Assembly: GCA_037443685.1 (NCBI GenBank) | Contig: JBBINX010000014.1 | Location: 1 to 33,509 of the forward strand | Direction of reading: 5' to 3' | DNA from: JAHJRJ01 sp037443685 | GTDB taxonomy: Bacteria; Bacteroidota; Ignavibacteria; UBA10030; BY39 | Length of the DNA: 33,509 nt | Shown here: piece after piece, positions 1 through 8,413 of the stretch | How positions within the stretch are numbered: position 1 is the first letter of the stretch | Layout of the letters: the number at the start of each line of letters is the position of its first letter | Translations under genes and position numbers: made by a program | The notes under the pieces: model-generated | Database searches by the model: none | Seen by the model: only the letters and a program-made list of their open reading frames with translations | What the model was told of the DNA's origin: nothing

Positions 1-191
1 TGATAATAGAGGTAAACCACTCGACTGTCGGTAAAATGAAAACGGTGGGTAATCCGATTAAGCTTAGTGGAGCAACAAAATACAACTACAACCCGGCTCC
101 AACTATCGGACAACACACGGATGAAGTATTACGTTCGATTGGATATACCAAAAAACAAATTAGTGAGCTGCGTAATTTGAAAGTTGTTTAG
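1..191 (+). CDS. CaiB/BaiF family CoA-transferase, C-terminal fragment
   Basis: The gene is cut by the window edge. The frame with codons starting at position 3 is open to a TAG at 189-191 and gives about 62 residues. The fragment has the typical end of class III CoA-transferases (formyl-CoA transferase, alpha-methylacyl-CoA racemase and relatives): a VGNPIKLSG strand, then PAPTIGQHTDEVLRSIGYT and a last helix SELRNLKV. The PxxGxHTxEVLxxxGY pattern is the family's conserved C-terminal signature. These enzymes move CoA between carboxylic acids or racemise acyl-CoAs in the cytoplasm. The substrate cannot be read from this fragment because the catalytic Asp lies upstream, outside the window. Confidence 0.8.
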   Translation, partial: IIEVNHSTVGKMKTVGNPIKLSGATKYNYNPAPTIGQHTDEVLRSIGYTKKQISELRNLKVV

Positions 192-284
192 AAGTGGAAA
201 TTCCTTTTGCAATTCTAAAAAAATACTATTATCTTTCACCCGCAAATCTTTTAAAAAACATCCACCAAATAAATTTACTTTAAT

Positions 285-920
285 ATGGAATCGAAAATCT
301 TTGTAGCGGTAGCAGGAAATATTGGTTCGGGTAAATCATCTCTCACAACTCTCCTGGCAAAGCAATACGACTGGGAAGCATATTATGAATCTGTAGAAGA
401 TAATCCTTATTTGAGCGATTTTTATGGCGATATGGGACGTTGGTCTTTTAATTTACAAGTTTATTTTTTATCCAAACGTTTCCGCGACCATAAATCTATT
501 GTCGAAGGGGATACATCGGTTATACAGGACAGATCGATTTACGAGGACGCTGAGATATTTGCAAAAAATCTAAACAAAATAGGGAAGATGGACGACCGCG
601 ATTACAAAAATTACGTCGAGCTTTATAAAGTGATGATGGAGTATCTTCAACCGCCCGGTTTACTGATTTATCTTGAAGCAAAAATAGAAACTTTACTCGA
701 GCAAATCGCAAAACGAGGCCGCATGTATGAACAGAGTATCCCCCGTGCTTATTTGGAACAATTAGATGAGAACTATAAAGAATGGATCGGAAATTATAAA
801 CTTGGACCATTGCTTATAATCCCATCCGACGAAGTAGATTTCGTACATGAGAAAGGCGACTTTAATAGAGTGTTGATGTTGATACAGGCAAAACTGATGG
901 ATATTGGCTGGAATGGTTAA
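285..920 (+). CDS. Deoxynucleoside kinase (deoxyadenosine/deoxyguanosine kinase type)
   Basis: A 211-residue protein, normal length for the bacterial dNK family (dGK/dAK). It phosphorylates deoxynucleosides with ATP in the salvage route to dNTPs. The P-loop GNIGSGKS is at residues 11-18, EDNPYL at 38-43 matches the substrate-pocket segment, DRS at 82-84 is the family's catalytic/base-recognition motif, and KRGRMYE at 143-149 is the arginine-rich LID. It starts with ATG at 285 after an AT-rich leader without a clear Shine-Dalgarno, common in Bacteroidota-like genomes. It lies alone on the plus strand and its TAA overlaps the stop of the convergent RsbW-like gene. Whether it prefers dA, dG or dC cannot be told from sequence alone. 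Confidence 0.9.
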   Translation: MESKIFVAVAGNIGSGKSSLTTLLAKQYDWEAYYESVEDNPYLSDFYGDMGRWSFNLQVYFLSKRFRDHKSIVEGDTSVIQDRSIYEDAEIFAKNLNKIGKMDDRDYKNYVELYKVMMEYLQPPGLLIYLEAKIETLLEQIAKRGRMYEQSIPRAYLEQLDENYKEWIGNYKLGPLLIIPSDEVDFVHEKGDFNRVLMLIQAKLMDIGWNG

Positions 921-1351
921 CGAATGAGCTTTCGTTTTCTCATCGTCATAATTACGTTGCTGCCATCTGGACATTTTTCAAAAATAACGCTATCCATGAA
1001 TTGTTGCATTAAAAATATGCCCCTACCACTTTCACTTAAAAGATTTTTATTATCGAGCGGGTTTGGTATATCTTTAGGATTTACACCTTTACCCTCGTCG
1101 TGGACTTTAATTTTAATATAAGATTTATACACAGTCACCGTTATAATTACCAATCTGTTGGAGTCTTTTTTGTTTCCGTGTGCAATAGCATTATTAACTG
1201 CTTCGGTCGTTGCTACAAGCAAATTGTGAAATTGTGTTTGGCAAAATCTGATAGAACGGTTTATTCTTTTTAAAAATGGTTCCACACTTGCAATCTCTTT
1301 CGGAGTACTCTTTAGTATCAATGTGTGTATTTTATATTTTGAAGAAGCCAT
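917..1351 (-). CDS. RsbW/SpoIIAB-like anti-sigma factor serine kinase (HATPase_c)
   Basis: A 144-residue single-domain GHKL ATPase. The N-box reads EAVNNAIAHGNK (residues 50-61), the G1 box DEGKG (85-89) and the G2 box GRGIFLM (109-115), all typical of RsbW/SpoIIAB anti-sigma kinases, which phosphorylate a STAS-domain anti-sigma-factor antagonist and sequester a sigma factor. It is the last gene of a minus-strand run: its ATG directly follows the TAA of the outer-membrane barrel gene. No sigma factor or STAS partner is in the window, so its target is unknown. In Bacteroidota-like genomes such proteins often act with a PP2C phosphatase encoded elsewhere. Confidence 0.85.
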   Translation of the reverse strand: MASSKYKIHTLILKSTPKEIASVEPFLKRINRSIRFCQTQFHNLLVATTEAVNNAIAHGNKKDSNRLVIITVTVYKSYIKIKVHDEGKGVNPKDIPNPLDNKNLLSESGRGIFLMQQFMDSVIFEKCPDGSNVIMTMRKRKLIR

Positions 1352-3259
1352 TTAGATTAACAATTTTAGTGTCATTGTTACATTACTAGAACGGGTTATC
1401 TTTGAATCGGTAAAATCGACGCGTTCGTACCAGCCTTTTATTTGCATTTGGAGTTTTTTATCGACATTCCAAAAAAGAGAAGCAAGTGGGCCAAAACTGC
1501 GCAATCGGGTTTCAACCCGCTTTGTATTTTTATCATATCGGTAACGTATCTGACTAAAATAACGAATCCCGACCGAGAAAAGCAAATTCTCATGCGCAGT
1601 ATAATGCAATTGTGTGGTATAAGCCTTATCTTCAAAATAATTTATCGGTCTACCTTTAAAAGTTATCCAGTTAAATTCGCCTCTTTCGTACAAACGGATA
1701 TGGTTAAACCAACTAAACCCCACAAGTGCTGTTAATTGTATGTTCGTAGAATCCTTAAAAGAAAATTGCCGAAAAGAAAAACTCTTTATATTCACGAACT
1801 GCTGGTCAAAATCGTAAACGGTATAGTTCGCCAATACTTCGAACGTATTCACTGTCGAAAAATATTTTGATGGTTTATAGGTAAGCCGAGGGGATAAACG
1901 CCATAAACGATTCCAGTTGTTGTTTGCGCTACGGCTTCCGAGAAGGTAAACAACGTGTGTTAGGTTTGCGTTCAATGAATTTTGTAAAGAAATGTATCGG
2001 CTAATATTATGGTATGTGTTTAACTCGAACAACATCCACAACTCATCACGGTCGTCGTCATTCTGCATACTCGGTGTGTCATATCGCAAAATACTTCCTG
2101 AACCGGATAATGAGATTCGATCAGAGTTTGTTACATCCATCATTACATTTGCCGACAAAGTTGTCCGTCGCGAATTGTTGTTTTTTTCCTTCTCTTTTTC
2201 AATATCCGCTTGTGTAATTAATCTTTCGGTTTCTGGACTCTTCTCGAGAGCATGTACAACATCACGCTCTCCGTAATAGAGTTGAGTCGTACCGTAAAAT
2301 TTTCTCGAAGGGTTATATGTTAATTGGGTACTTCCTTCAATTTTAAAGTCGTTTATATTGTTATCAAAAAATTTACTTGTTGTAGTTTTATACCTTACGG
2401 CTCTGTCTATCTCTCTTATAGCCAACAGTCCGTTTATTGAAAATTGTAAACCTCCACTAATTTTGTAATCGAGTGTATCTAAAATTGCAAACGCATTTTC
2501 TATCCTCTTATCGATATTGTTATTTATATTGAATTGAGCTTTTGTAGAAGTGTCGGCTGTAAAATAAAATTCTCTGCGGTTCTTTTTATAGAGTAAAGAA
2601 AATGCATTTCGCGTATTTTCAAAAAATTTTTTCTCAACAGATAATATAGCATTATAAGTTTCTAAATGACGCGGGTTGAGATTATCTCGTTGAAAATTAA
2701 CGTCTGCTAATGTTTGAAACCCGCTTAATTCCAAATTTAATGTCCTTGCGTTAACTAAAAAAGAAATCCCGTCGTCTGTTTCATTAACCTGTCGGTCAAT
2801 CTTCAACCCGATATATGGTTCAAGTATGAGTTGATCTACTGGTTGGAATTCAAATCCTCCGTATATTACATTTGAAGATGCCTCGCTGATTCCTATCGTT
2901 TGATTGTCTGATAGCAAGAACGAAGAAATTTTAAGAGCCGATCTGAGATGTTTGCTTATTCTGTATTTCCCCCATAAATCAATCGTCTGTTCATCCCTGA
3001 TTAAATTACGAATTGTTCTAAGTAAAGTTGACTTGAATTTTTCGTCAATATGGATTTCCAAATTTGAAAACACATTTTTGTAAAATAACAACCCGTACCA
3101 CCTGTGTGTATTTACGAACTTATCGAATCCGATAAATATGTTATTTGGAGTTGGATATTGAGATACGGAAATAGAATCCGGTGAAGAGTTGATTTGGCAA
3201 TCTGCAGAAGCAGTGATAATCACCAATAAAATTAATATTAAAAGAGATTTGTATTTCAT
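1352..3259 (-). CDS. Putative outer-membrane beta-barrel protein
   Basis: 635 residues, no family recognised. Residues 1-21 form a signal peptide (MKYKS, a leucine/isoleucine core, then ASADCQ). The rest is a long series of alternating polar/hydrophobic strands rich in Tyr, Phe, Asn and Arg with acidic turns, as in outer-membrane barrels; the last residues (VTMTLKLLI) look like a closing strand. A charged segment near residue 340 (EKEKEKNNNSRR) could be a long loop or periplasmic turn. The start codon overlaps the SDR stop as TAATG, so translation is probably coupled. No plug, TonB box or enzymatic motif was seen; the substrate is unknown. Confidence 0.6.
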   Translation of the reverse strand: MKYKSLLILILLVIITASADCQINSSPDSISVSQYPTPNNIFIGFDKFVNTHRWYGLLFYKNVFSNLEIHIDEKFKSTLLRTIRNLIRDEQTIDLWGKYRISKHLRSALKISSFLLSDNQTIGISEASSNVIYGGFEFQPVDQLILEPYIGLKIDRQVNETDDGISFLVNARTLNLELSGFQTLADVNFQRDNLNPRHLETYNAILSVEKKFFENTRNAFSLLYKKNRREFYFTADTSTKAQFNINNNIDKRIENAFAILDTLDYKISGGLQFSINGLLAIREIDRAVRYKTTTSKFFDNNINDFKIEGSTQLTYNPSRKFYGTTQLYYGERDVVHALEKSPETERLITQADIEKEKEKNNNSRRTTLSANVMMDVTNSDRISLSGSGSILRYDTPSMQNDDDRDELWMLFELNTYHNISRYISLQNSLNANLTHVVYLLGSRSANNNWNRLWRLSPRLTYKPSKYFSTVNTFEVLANYTVYDFDQQFVNIKSFSFRQFSFKDSTNIQLTALVGFSWFNHIRLYERGEFNWITFKGRPINYFEDKAYTTQLHYTAHENLLFSVGIRYFSQIRYRYDKNTKRVETRLRSFGPLASLFWNVDKKLQMQIKGWYERVDFTDSKITRSSNVTMTLKLLI

Positions 3260-4050
3260 TAAGCAGAGCTGCGAACACTTCCACCATCAACATTGACTGA
3301 GATACCAGAAATAAAACTTGCTGCCTCGGAAGATAAGAAAATAACAGCGTTAGCAACATCTTCGGGCTTTGCTAATCTTTGGAAAGGATTCGAATTTATT
3401 AGTGCTAGTTTTATTTCTTCCACACTTTTTTCTTGTAATATAGATTTTGCAGATAAAGTCTGTTCTGTCAGAATTGTTTCAGTCGTTCCGGGATTGATGG
3501 CATTGACAGTAATCTTAAATTGAGCCAATTCAGCAGCTAATGCTTTTGTAAAGTTCAGCAATGCACCGCTTGTAATACCGGAAAGCATCATAGTCGGTAG
3601 AGGTTCCTTTCCTCCTGTTCCAATAATGTTAATAATTCTACCGCCACCTTGTTGCTGCATATGCGGAATAACCTCACGTGCAGTTCTTATATAACCTAAG
3701 ACCTTTAAATGTATGTGGTTTTCAAAATCTTCGTCTGTGAATTGAAAGACACCACCTACGTGTGCATCACCTGCATTATTCACTAAAACATCGATTCGTT
3801 TGAACTTTGCGACGGCTCTCGAAACAACTCTTTTTATATCGTTAAGTTTTGTCGCATTTGCTTTAACGATAATAACCTCAGTATGGAAACGGTTTTTAAT
3901 CTCTTCTTCAGTAACCTTCAATTGTTCTTCACCGCGGGCACAGAGTACTAATCGGACACCTTCATTTGCAAAAGCTAATGCAATTGCCTTTCCAATTCCT
4001 CTGCTTGCTCCGGTTACTATTGCAACCTTTCCCTGCAATCCTGTATTCAT
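3259..4050 (-). CDS. SDR-family protein lacking the Ser-Tyr-Lys triad
   Basis: 263 residues with a classical short-chain dehydrogenase fold. The dinucleotide-binding motif TGASRGIGKA (residues 14-23) and NNAG are intact, and the C-terminal NAINPG and VNVDGG segments are typical, so NAD(P) binding is likely. The active site differs: where classical SDRs have Ser, then Tyr 13 residues later and Lys 4 after that, this protein reads Gly (in IINIIGTGG), Ser (in MMLSGITS) and Ser. It could be a pseudo-enzyme, or belong to a divergent SDR clade with another mechanism. It starts directly after the shortened epimerase (TAAATG) and overlaps the barrel gene. Confidence 0.8.
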   Translation of the reverse strand: MNTGLQGKVAIVTGASRGIGKAIALAFANEGVRLVLCARGEEQLKVTEEEIKNRFHTEVIIVKANATKLNDIKRVVSRAVAKFKRIDVLVNNAGDAHVGGVFQFTDEDFENHIHLKVLGYIRTAREVIPHMQQQGGGRIINIIGTGGKEPLPTMMLSGITSGALLNFTKALAAELAQFKITVNAINPGTTETILTEQTLSAKSILQEKSVEEIKLALINSNPFQRLAKPEDVANAVIFLSSEAASFISGISVNVDGGSVRSSA

Positions 4051-4542
4051 TTAAGTTCCTTGCTGATTAATTTGATCGAATAAGTCTGAGTGAGTATAAA
4101 CGGATGTGTATCGCAGCATCCGGTTTGCTTTCGCGGATAATATTAGCGATTGTTTACTGGAATAGTCTGGTGCGAATTTAAAGACAGATGGATATAATTG
4201 TTGAATTAAAGTTTTCGATTCACTTGATGCAAGTATAACTTTTTTAACACCCGAATTTGAGGCTGCTTCCATTACATTAAATGTTTCCAGAACATTTGTG
4301 CTGTAAACTTTTTCGGGCGTATTATTCAAAGGATGCGGAATACCCTCAAGATGAACAACCGCATCGTAGTTTAAAAAAACTTTTTTTAAAGCTTCAAGGT
4401 TTATCATATCAACCCAATGAAAATGACAAGATGGGGCATCGGGTTCTTTGATGTCTAAAACACCGACCAAGTGATGTTTTATGAGTTTCGCAACGATGTA
4501 TTTTCCGATTGTGCCGCTACCGCCTGTTACGAGTACGTTCAT
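4051..4542 (-). CDS. Shortened NAD-dependent epimerase/dehydratase (extended SDR), probable internal deletion
   Basis: Only 163 residues; extended SDRs of this kind are usually about 260-330. The N-terminal Rossmann part is well preserved: TGGSGTIGKYI (residues 6-16), a DYDAVVHLEG-like strand and the helix ending VKKVILASSES. After that the usual YxxxK active site and sugar-binding region are missing, and residues from about 135 (SAKANRMLRYTSVYTHSDLF) resemble the last helix of full-length epimerases, where a 'K..r.LGy.P' pattern is normal. I infer an in-frame deletion of the middle of the gene. The frame stays open and the spacing to neighbours is operon-like (10 bp after the nuclease gene, none before the SDR), so a short protein may still be made. 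It is probably not catalytic. Confidence 0.6.
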   Translation of the reverse strand: MNVLVTGGSGTIGKYIVAKLIKHHLVGVLDIKEPDAPSCHFHWVDMINLEALKKVFLNYDAVVHLEGIPHPLNNTPEKVYSTNVLETFNVMEAASNSGVKKVILASSESKTLIQQLYPSVFKFAPDYSSKQSLILSAKANRMLRYTSVYTHSDLFDQINQQGT

Positions 4543-4552
4543 AATTTGCCCA

Positions 4553-5950
4553 TCAACCTATGATAAATCTTTCGCCCATTGCTGGAATCGAAATATCTTT
4601 TATATTCCTTTCTTCAAGCTGTTTCTTAAGAATTTCCTGTTTATCTTTTTCTCCGTGGACGATGAATAACTTTTTCAAAATCTTCTTATTGAACTCAGTT
4701 GCATATTTTACTAATTCGTTCCCGTCAGCATGAGCGCTGAATGAATCCAGCACTACAACCTCTGATCGCACTTTACAAATCTTATCTAAAATTTTTACCT
4801 CTGCATTACCGTTAACAATTTTCCTTCCTAATGTGTGTTCAGCGGTGAATCCCACAAAAAGAATGGTATTCCGTGAGTCTTCGATGTTATTTAATAAATG
4901 GTGAAGAATACGTCCGGCTTCGCACATTCCTGAAGCAGATATTATCATGTAGGTTCCCGGCTTATCGTTAAGCGCTTTAGAATCTTCAGACGACTGGATG
5001 TACTTTATCTGATTAAATCCGAACGGGTCGTGATGCTGCAGAATATGCGCTGCAGTTTCATGGTCGAAGCACTCAGGATGCAATTTATAAACTTCAGTTA
5101 CATTAACCGAAAGCGGACTGTCAACAAAAATTGGAATTTTAGGCAGCCTACCCGATTCCGATAGTGTGTATAATGTGTAAACTATATCCTGAGTTCTACC
5201 AACGCTAAATGCAGGCACGATAATTTTACCACCCCTATCCAATGTTCGCTTTATAACAGATTCAAGTTGGCTTGTCATTTCCTCGGTTGGTTTGTGCGTA
5301 ACGCCACCATAGGTACTTTCTGTAATTAAATAATTTACATCACCCATAAATTCGGGGTCTTTAATAATAGGAAGATTCCACCTTCCGATGTCGCCGCTAA
5401 AGCCAAGTGTGTAAACTTTCTTGTTTTCTTTTAATGAAAGACGGACACTTGCAGAGCCGAGTATATGTCCGGCGTCGAAAAACTGAGCGGTAAGACCCTC
5501 GCATATTATAAATTCCTTGTGGTAAGGAATTCCTTGAAAATTACCTAAAGCATTTAGTACATCCTGCGGTGTATATAGTGGTTCGATAAGCTGTTTATGT
5601 TTTTTTTTGTTTTTCTTATTCAGGTACTCTGCATCTTTCTGTTGAATATAAGCACTGTCCATTAACATTACACTGCACAAATCACGCGTTGCAAAAGTCG
5701 AGTAGATGATACCCGTAAAACCCCGTTTAACCAATCCGGGAATATTTCCGCTGTGGTCTATGTGTGCGTGCGATAAAATTACAGCATGAATCTTTTTTGG
5801 GTCAAACGGAAAATTACGGTTTCGTTCATTTGCTTCACTTCGCCTACCTTGAAACATGCCACAATCTAAAAGTATTTTATAACCGTTTACAGACAGTAGA
5901 TGCATCGAGCCAGTAACTGTGTGGGTAGCACCACAAAATTCTAATTCCAT
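4553..5950 (-). CDS. Metallo-beta-lactamase/beta-CASP RNA-processing hydrolase
   Basis: 465 residues, full length for the bacterial CPSF-73-like (YSH1-type) family. The zinc site motif is SHAHIDHSG (residues 60-68), followed by DAGHILGSA, SGDIG, the beta-CASP motifs TESTYGG, VPAFSVGRTQ and ASGMCEAGR, and the C-terminal SFSAHAD and VHGEKD. These enzymes cleave RNA endo- or exonucleolytically in the cytoplasm. The start has a clear Shine-Dalgarno (AAGGAG, 6 nt before ATG), stronger than most in the window. It heads the minus-strand run with the shortened epimerase, SDR, barrel and RsbW-like genes; nothing in those genes points to an RNA pathway, so the linkage may only be transcriptional. Confidence 0.9.
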   Translation of the reverse strand: MELEFCGATHTVTGSMHLLSVNGYKILLDCGMFQGRRSEANERNRNFPFDPKKIHAVILSHAHIDHSGNIPGLVKRGFTGIIYSTFATRDLCSVMLMDSAYIQQKDAEYLNKKNKKKHKQLIEPLYTPQDVLNALGNFQGIPYHKEFIICEGLTAQFFDAGHILGSASVRLSLKENKKVYTLGFSGDIGRWNLPIIKDPEFMGDVNYLITESTYGGVTHKPTEEMTSQLESVIKRTLDRGGKIIVPAFSVGRTQDIVYTLYTLSESGRLPKIPIFVDSPLSVNVTEVYKLHPECFDHETAAHILQHHDPFGFNQIKYIQSSEDSKALNDKPGTYMIISASGMCEAGRILHHLLNNIEDSRNTILFVGFTAEHTLGRKIVNGNAEVKILDKICKVRSEVVVLDSFSAHADGNELVKYATEFNKKILKKLFIVHGEKDKQEILKKQLEERNIKDISIPAMGERFIIG

Positions 5951-6016
5951 TTAACTCCTTGATTTTTCAAAACTCAATTGTTATATTGTTTTACATTTTA
6001 TCAAATTATTTAAATT

Positions 6017-6175
6017 ATGGACGAAGATACAGACATCTTAAAGTTATTTAAATGGGTTGGAATAGCTGTTCTGATTGCTATCCCGATTTATTTTATTGCT
6101 AAACATGTAACGGTTAGCGAGAAAGTTACGTCGGATTATGATGACGACGATATTTTTGCTGCCGAACTTGAATAA
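6017..6175 (+). CDS. Small single-pass membrane protein, 52 residues
   Basis: A short ORF from ATG to TAA on the strand opposite its neighbours. It encodes an acidic N-terminus (MDEDTDILKLFKW), one transmembrane helix (VGIAVLIAIPIYFIAKHV), and an acidic tail with a DYDDDD run ending in AAELE. The ordered hydrophobic/charged composition, codon-like base usage and the way it fills most of the gap between the divergent nuclease gene and the convergent PBP gene (stop 3 nt from the PBP stop) argue that it is real. No family is recognised and no Shine-Dalgarno is visible. The charge distribution predicts an inserted inner-membrane peptide, with topology uncertain. Confidence 0.5.
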   Translation: MDEDTDILKLFKWVGIAVLIAIPIYFIAKHVTVSEKVTSDYDDDDIFAAELE

Positions 6176-6178
6176 TAT

Positions 6179-8407
6179 CTAATAATTTATAGTACCACGT
6201 TTTTCCTTGCTATCTTCCCAGTGTATAGATGTATGCAGTGAGCATTTATTTGGGAGATATTTACGGTTGAAAAATTCTTCTTCAGTCGTTGGGCAATATT
6301 CGGTTGCTAAACCTTTCGTTTCTGAACAGATAGTTTCTTTTACTACACCTTCTGGTTGAATAAAAAATTCAAGCGGCAATCCAATGGATTTATCATCATA
6401 AACATAATTCATAAACTTACCCCAGATTGGAGCGGCGGCTCTTCCACCTTGACCGTCGTAATTTGTAAAGTGAACACTCTTGTTATCGAAACCAATCCAA
6501 ACTCCTGCTGTCAGTATCGGGGTAAAACCTACAAACCATGCGTCAGCATACTCCTGTGTAGTTCCTGTTTTACCAGCAGCCGGAAGATGAAAGAAGTTTC
6601 TTACTCTGGTTCCAGTTCCGCGGTTTACAGCATCTTCCAAGATACTCGTCATTATATAAGCTGTCTCTTTGCTCAATACTTCTTTTTTTTCGGGTTGGTT
6701 TTCTTCTATAACGTTTCCGTCTTTATCTTCTATTCTCAAAATGGATATTGGTTCTACTAAGATACCATCGTTTGCAAAAACGCTAAAAGCAGTCGTAAGC
6801 TCTAAAGGTGATACTTCACCCGTCCCCAACGATAAAGATTCATACGGTGGAAGCTTCGATTTAATTCCCATTCGTGAAGAGTATTCTATGACTTGCTGAA
6901 TAGGCGCTATTTCCATTATTGTCCTGACTGCGACGAGGTTTATAGAAAGTTTTAAACCTTCACGTATCGTATATTTACCTCCGACCGAGTTATCGAAATT
7001 TTCCGGCGTCCATCTCTTTCCGCCAGCCATTACTAACGTAACTGGTTGATTTAAAATTTCATATGAAGGCGGATAACCGTTATCTATCGCGACGGTGTAA
7101 ATAAACGGTTTAAAAGTTGAACCGGCTTGACGGTAAATTTGTGTTGCGTGATTTAATCCGTACTTGAAATTCCTGAAATTTGAACCTCCAACCAACGCTA
7201 CGATGCCGCCTCTTTTATGGTCGATAGCTATGAAACCGACTTCAATTCTTTGTGAAATTCTTTTTACTGTGTCTATAAACGTTTTAGTGTGCCGTAAATA
7301 ATTTGCGATGCTATCTCTTTGCTCCTTAGTTTTTGCTTTTCGATAAGTATCAGATGTTTTGATGTATAAATCTATTGACTTCAGTAACACATCCCGGTTT
7401 TGGTCCCATTTCCACTGTTTGTTGAACAGCGGTTGATATTCGGTTAAGTGTTCTTCAACGGCTCTATTTGCATGCCGTTGTATTCTGCTGTCGAGTGTAG
7501 TATAAATGGATAAGCCATCGCGATAGATATCGAAACCGTATTGCTCAGCTTTTTGCATCAGTTGTTGTCGCACGTACTCTACAAAGTGTGGCGCGATACC
7601 CGCTGTGCCTTCACTTTCGGATGAACGGATTTGAATGTCATCGTCTTTTGCCTTCTTTCCCTCATCTTCCCTAAGGTAACCGTATTTTACCATTTGATCT
7701 AAAACTGTATTACGTCTATTTACTGCTCGGTCGGGATAATTGATAGGGTCGTAATTTGCAGGACCCTTCAGCAAACCGATAAGAAGAGCACTCTCGCTCA
7801 ACGTTAAGCTCGTTGGTGGTTTGCCAAAATATATTTGTGAAGCCGCAGATATTCCATAGGCGCTTCTCCCAAAGTATGCAATATTGAAATACATCTCTAG
7901 AATTTCATCTTTTGTGTAGTTTGTTTCAATTTGAAATGCTGTAATAAACTCTCTGAATTTGCGTGTTACCTTATCGTGGATTTTTTTCCGTTCAACTTTC
8001 AAGTCGTAGAGATTTCTTGATAGCTGTTGAGTAATAGTACTAGCGCCTTCGCGGAGACGTAAAGTTATTATGTTTTTAACCATTGCTCTGAAGAATCGCG
8101 GTAAATCCACACCCCAATGTTTTTTAAAATTTTTATCTTCTGTTGCAATCAGTGCGTTTATCAAATGTGGCGGCAATTGATTCAAAGTAACTCGTGTCCG
8201 GTTCTTTATAAAAAACTGGTCAAGAACTTCGCCGTCTATCGAATAAATTTTAGTGGCTAATTCAGCCTTTGGGTTTTCTAAATCCTCTAATGAGGGTAAG
8301 CCAGAAATGATGTAAGGGATATAAATTGCGAGTAACAAAATAAAAACAGCAATAGTCAACAATATTTTTTTCTTATGTCTCTTTAGAAACGGTTTTTTCT
8401 TTGCCAT
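6179..8407 (-). CDS. mrcA: Class A penicillin-binding protein 1A (transglycosylase/transpeptidase)
   Basis: 742 residues. A basic cytoplasmic tip and transmembrane helix (about 14-34) are followed by a GT51 glycosyltransferase domain (catalytic Glu in ATEDKNF at 90; GASTITQQL at 121-129) and a transpeptidase domain with SxxK at 430-433 (GSTFKPF), SIN at 488-490 and KTGT at 613-616. It polymerises lipid II and cross-links peptidoglycan in the periplasm. It lies 6 bp after lpxH, giving an envelope-assembly gene run (nDsbD-like, lpxH, PBP). The C-terminus has CPTTEEEF and a last Cys-containing segment, as in many PBP1A proteins of this group. All catalytic residues are present. Confidence 0.93.
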   Translation of the reverse strand: MAKKKPFLKRHKKKILLTIAVFILLLAIYIPYIISGLPSLEDLENPKAELATKIYSIDGEVLDQFFIKNRTRVTLNQLPPHLINALIATEDKNFKKHWGVDLPRFFRAMVKNIITLRLREGASTITQQLSRNLYDLKVERKKIHDKVTRKFREFITAFQIETNYTKDEILEMYFNIAYFGRSAYGISAASQIYFGKPPTSLTLSESALLIGLLKGPANYDPINYPDRAVNRRNTVLDQMVKYGYLREDEGKKAKDDDIQIRSSESEGTAGIAPHFVEYVRQQLMQKAEQYGFDIYRDGLSIYTTLDSRIQRHANRAVEEHLTEYQPLFNKQWKWDQNRDVLLKSIDLYIKTSDTYRKAKTKEQRDSIANYLRHTKTFIDTVKRISQRIEVGFIAIDHKRGGIVALVGGSNFRNFKYGLNHATQIYRQAGSTFKPFIYTVAIDNGYPPSYEILNQPVTLVMAGGKRWTPENFDNSVGGKYTIREGLKLSINLVAVRTIMEIAPIQQVIEYSSRMGIKSKLPPYESLSLGTGEVSPLELTTAFSVFANDGILVEPISILRIEDKDGNVIEENQPEKKEVLSKETAYIMTSILEDAVNRGTGTRVRNFFHLPAAGKTGTTQEYADAWFVGFTPILTAGVWIGFDNKSVHFTNYDGQGGRAAAPIWGKFMNYVYDDKSIGLPLEFFIQPEGVVKETICSETKGLATEYCPTTEEEFFNRKYLPNKCSLHTSIHWEDSKEKRGTINY

Positions 8408-8413
8408 ATCTTT

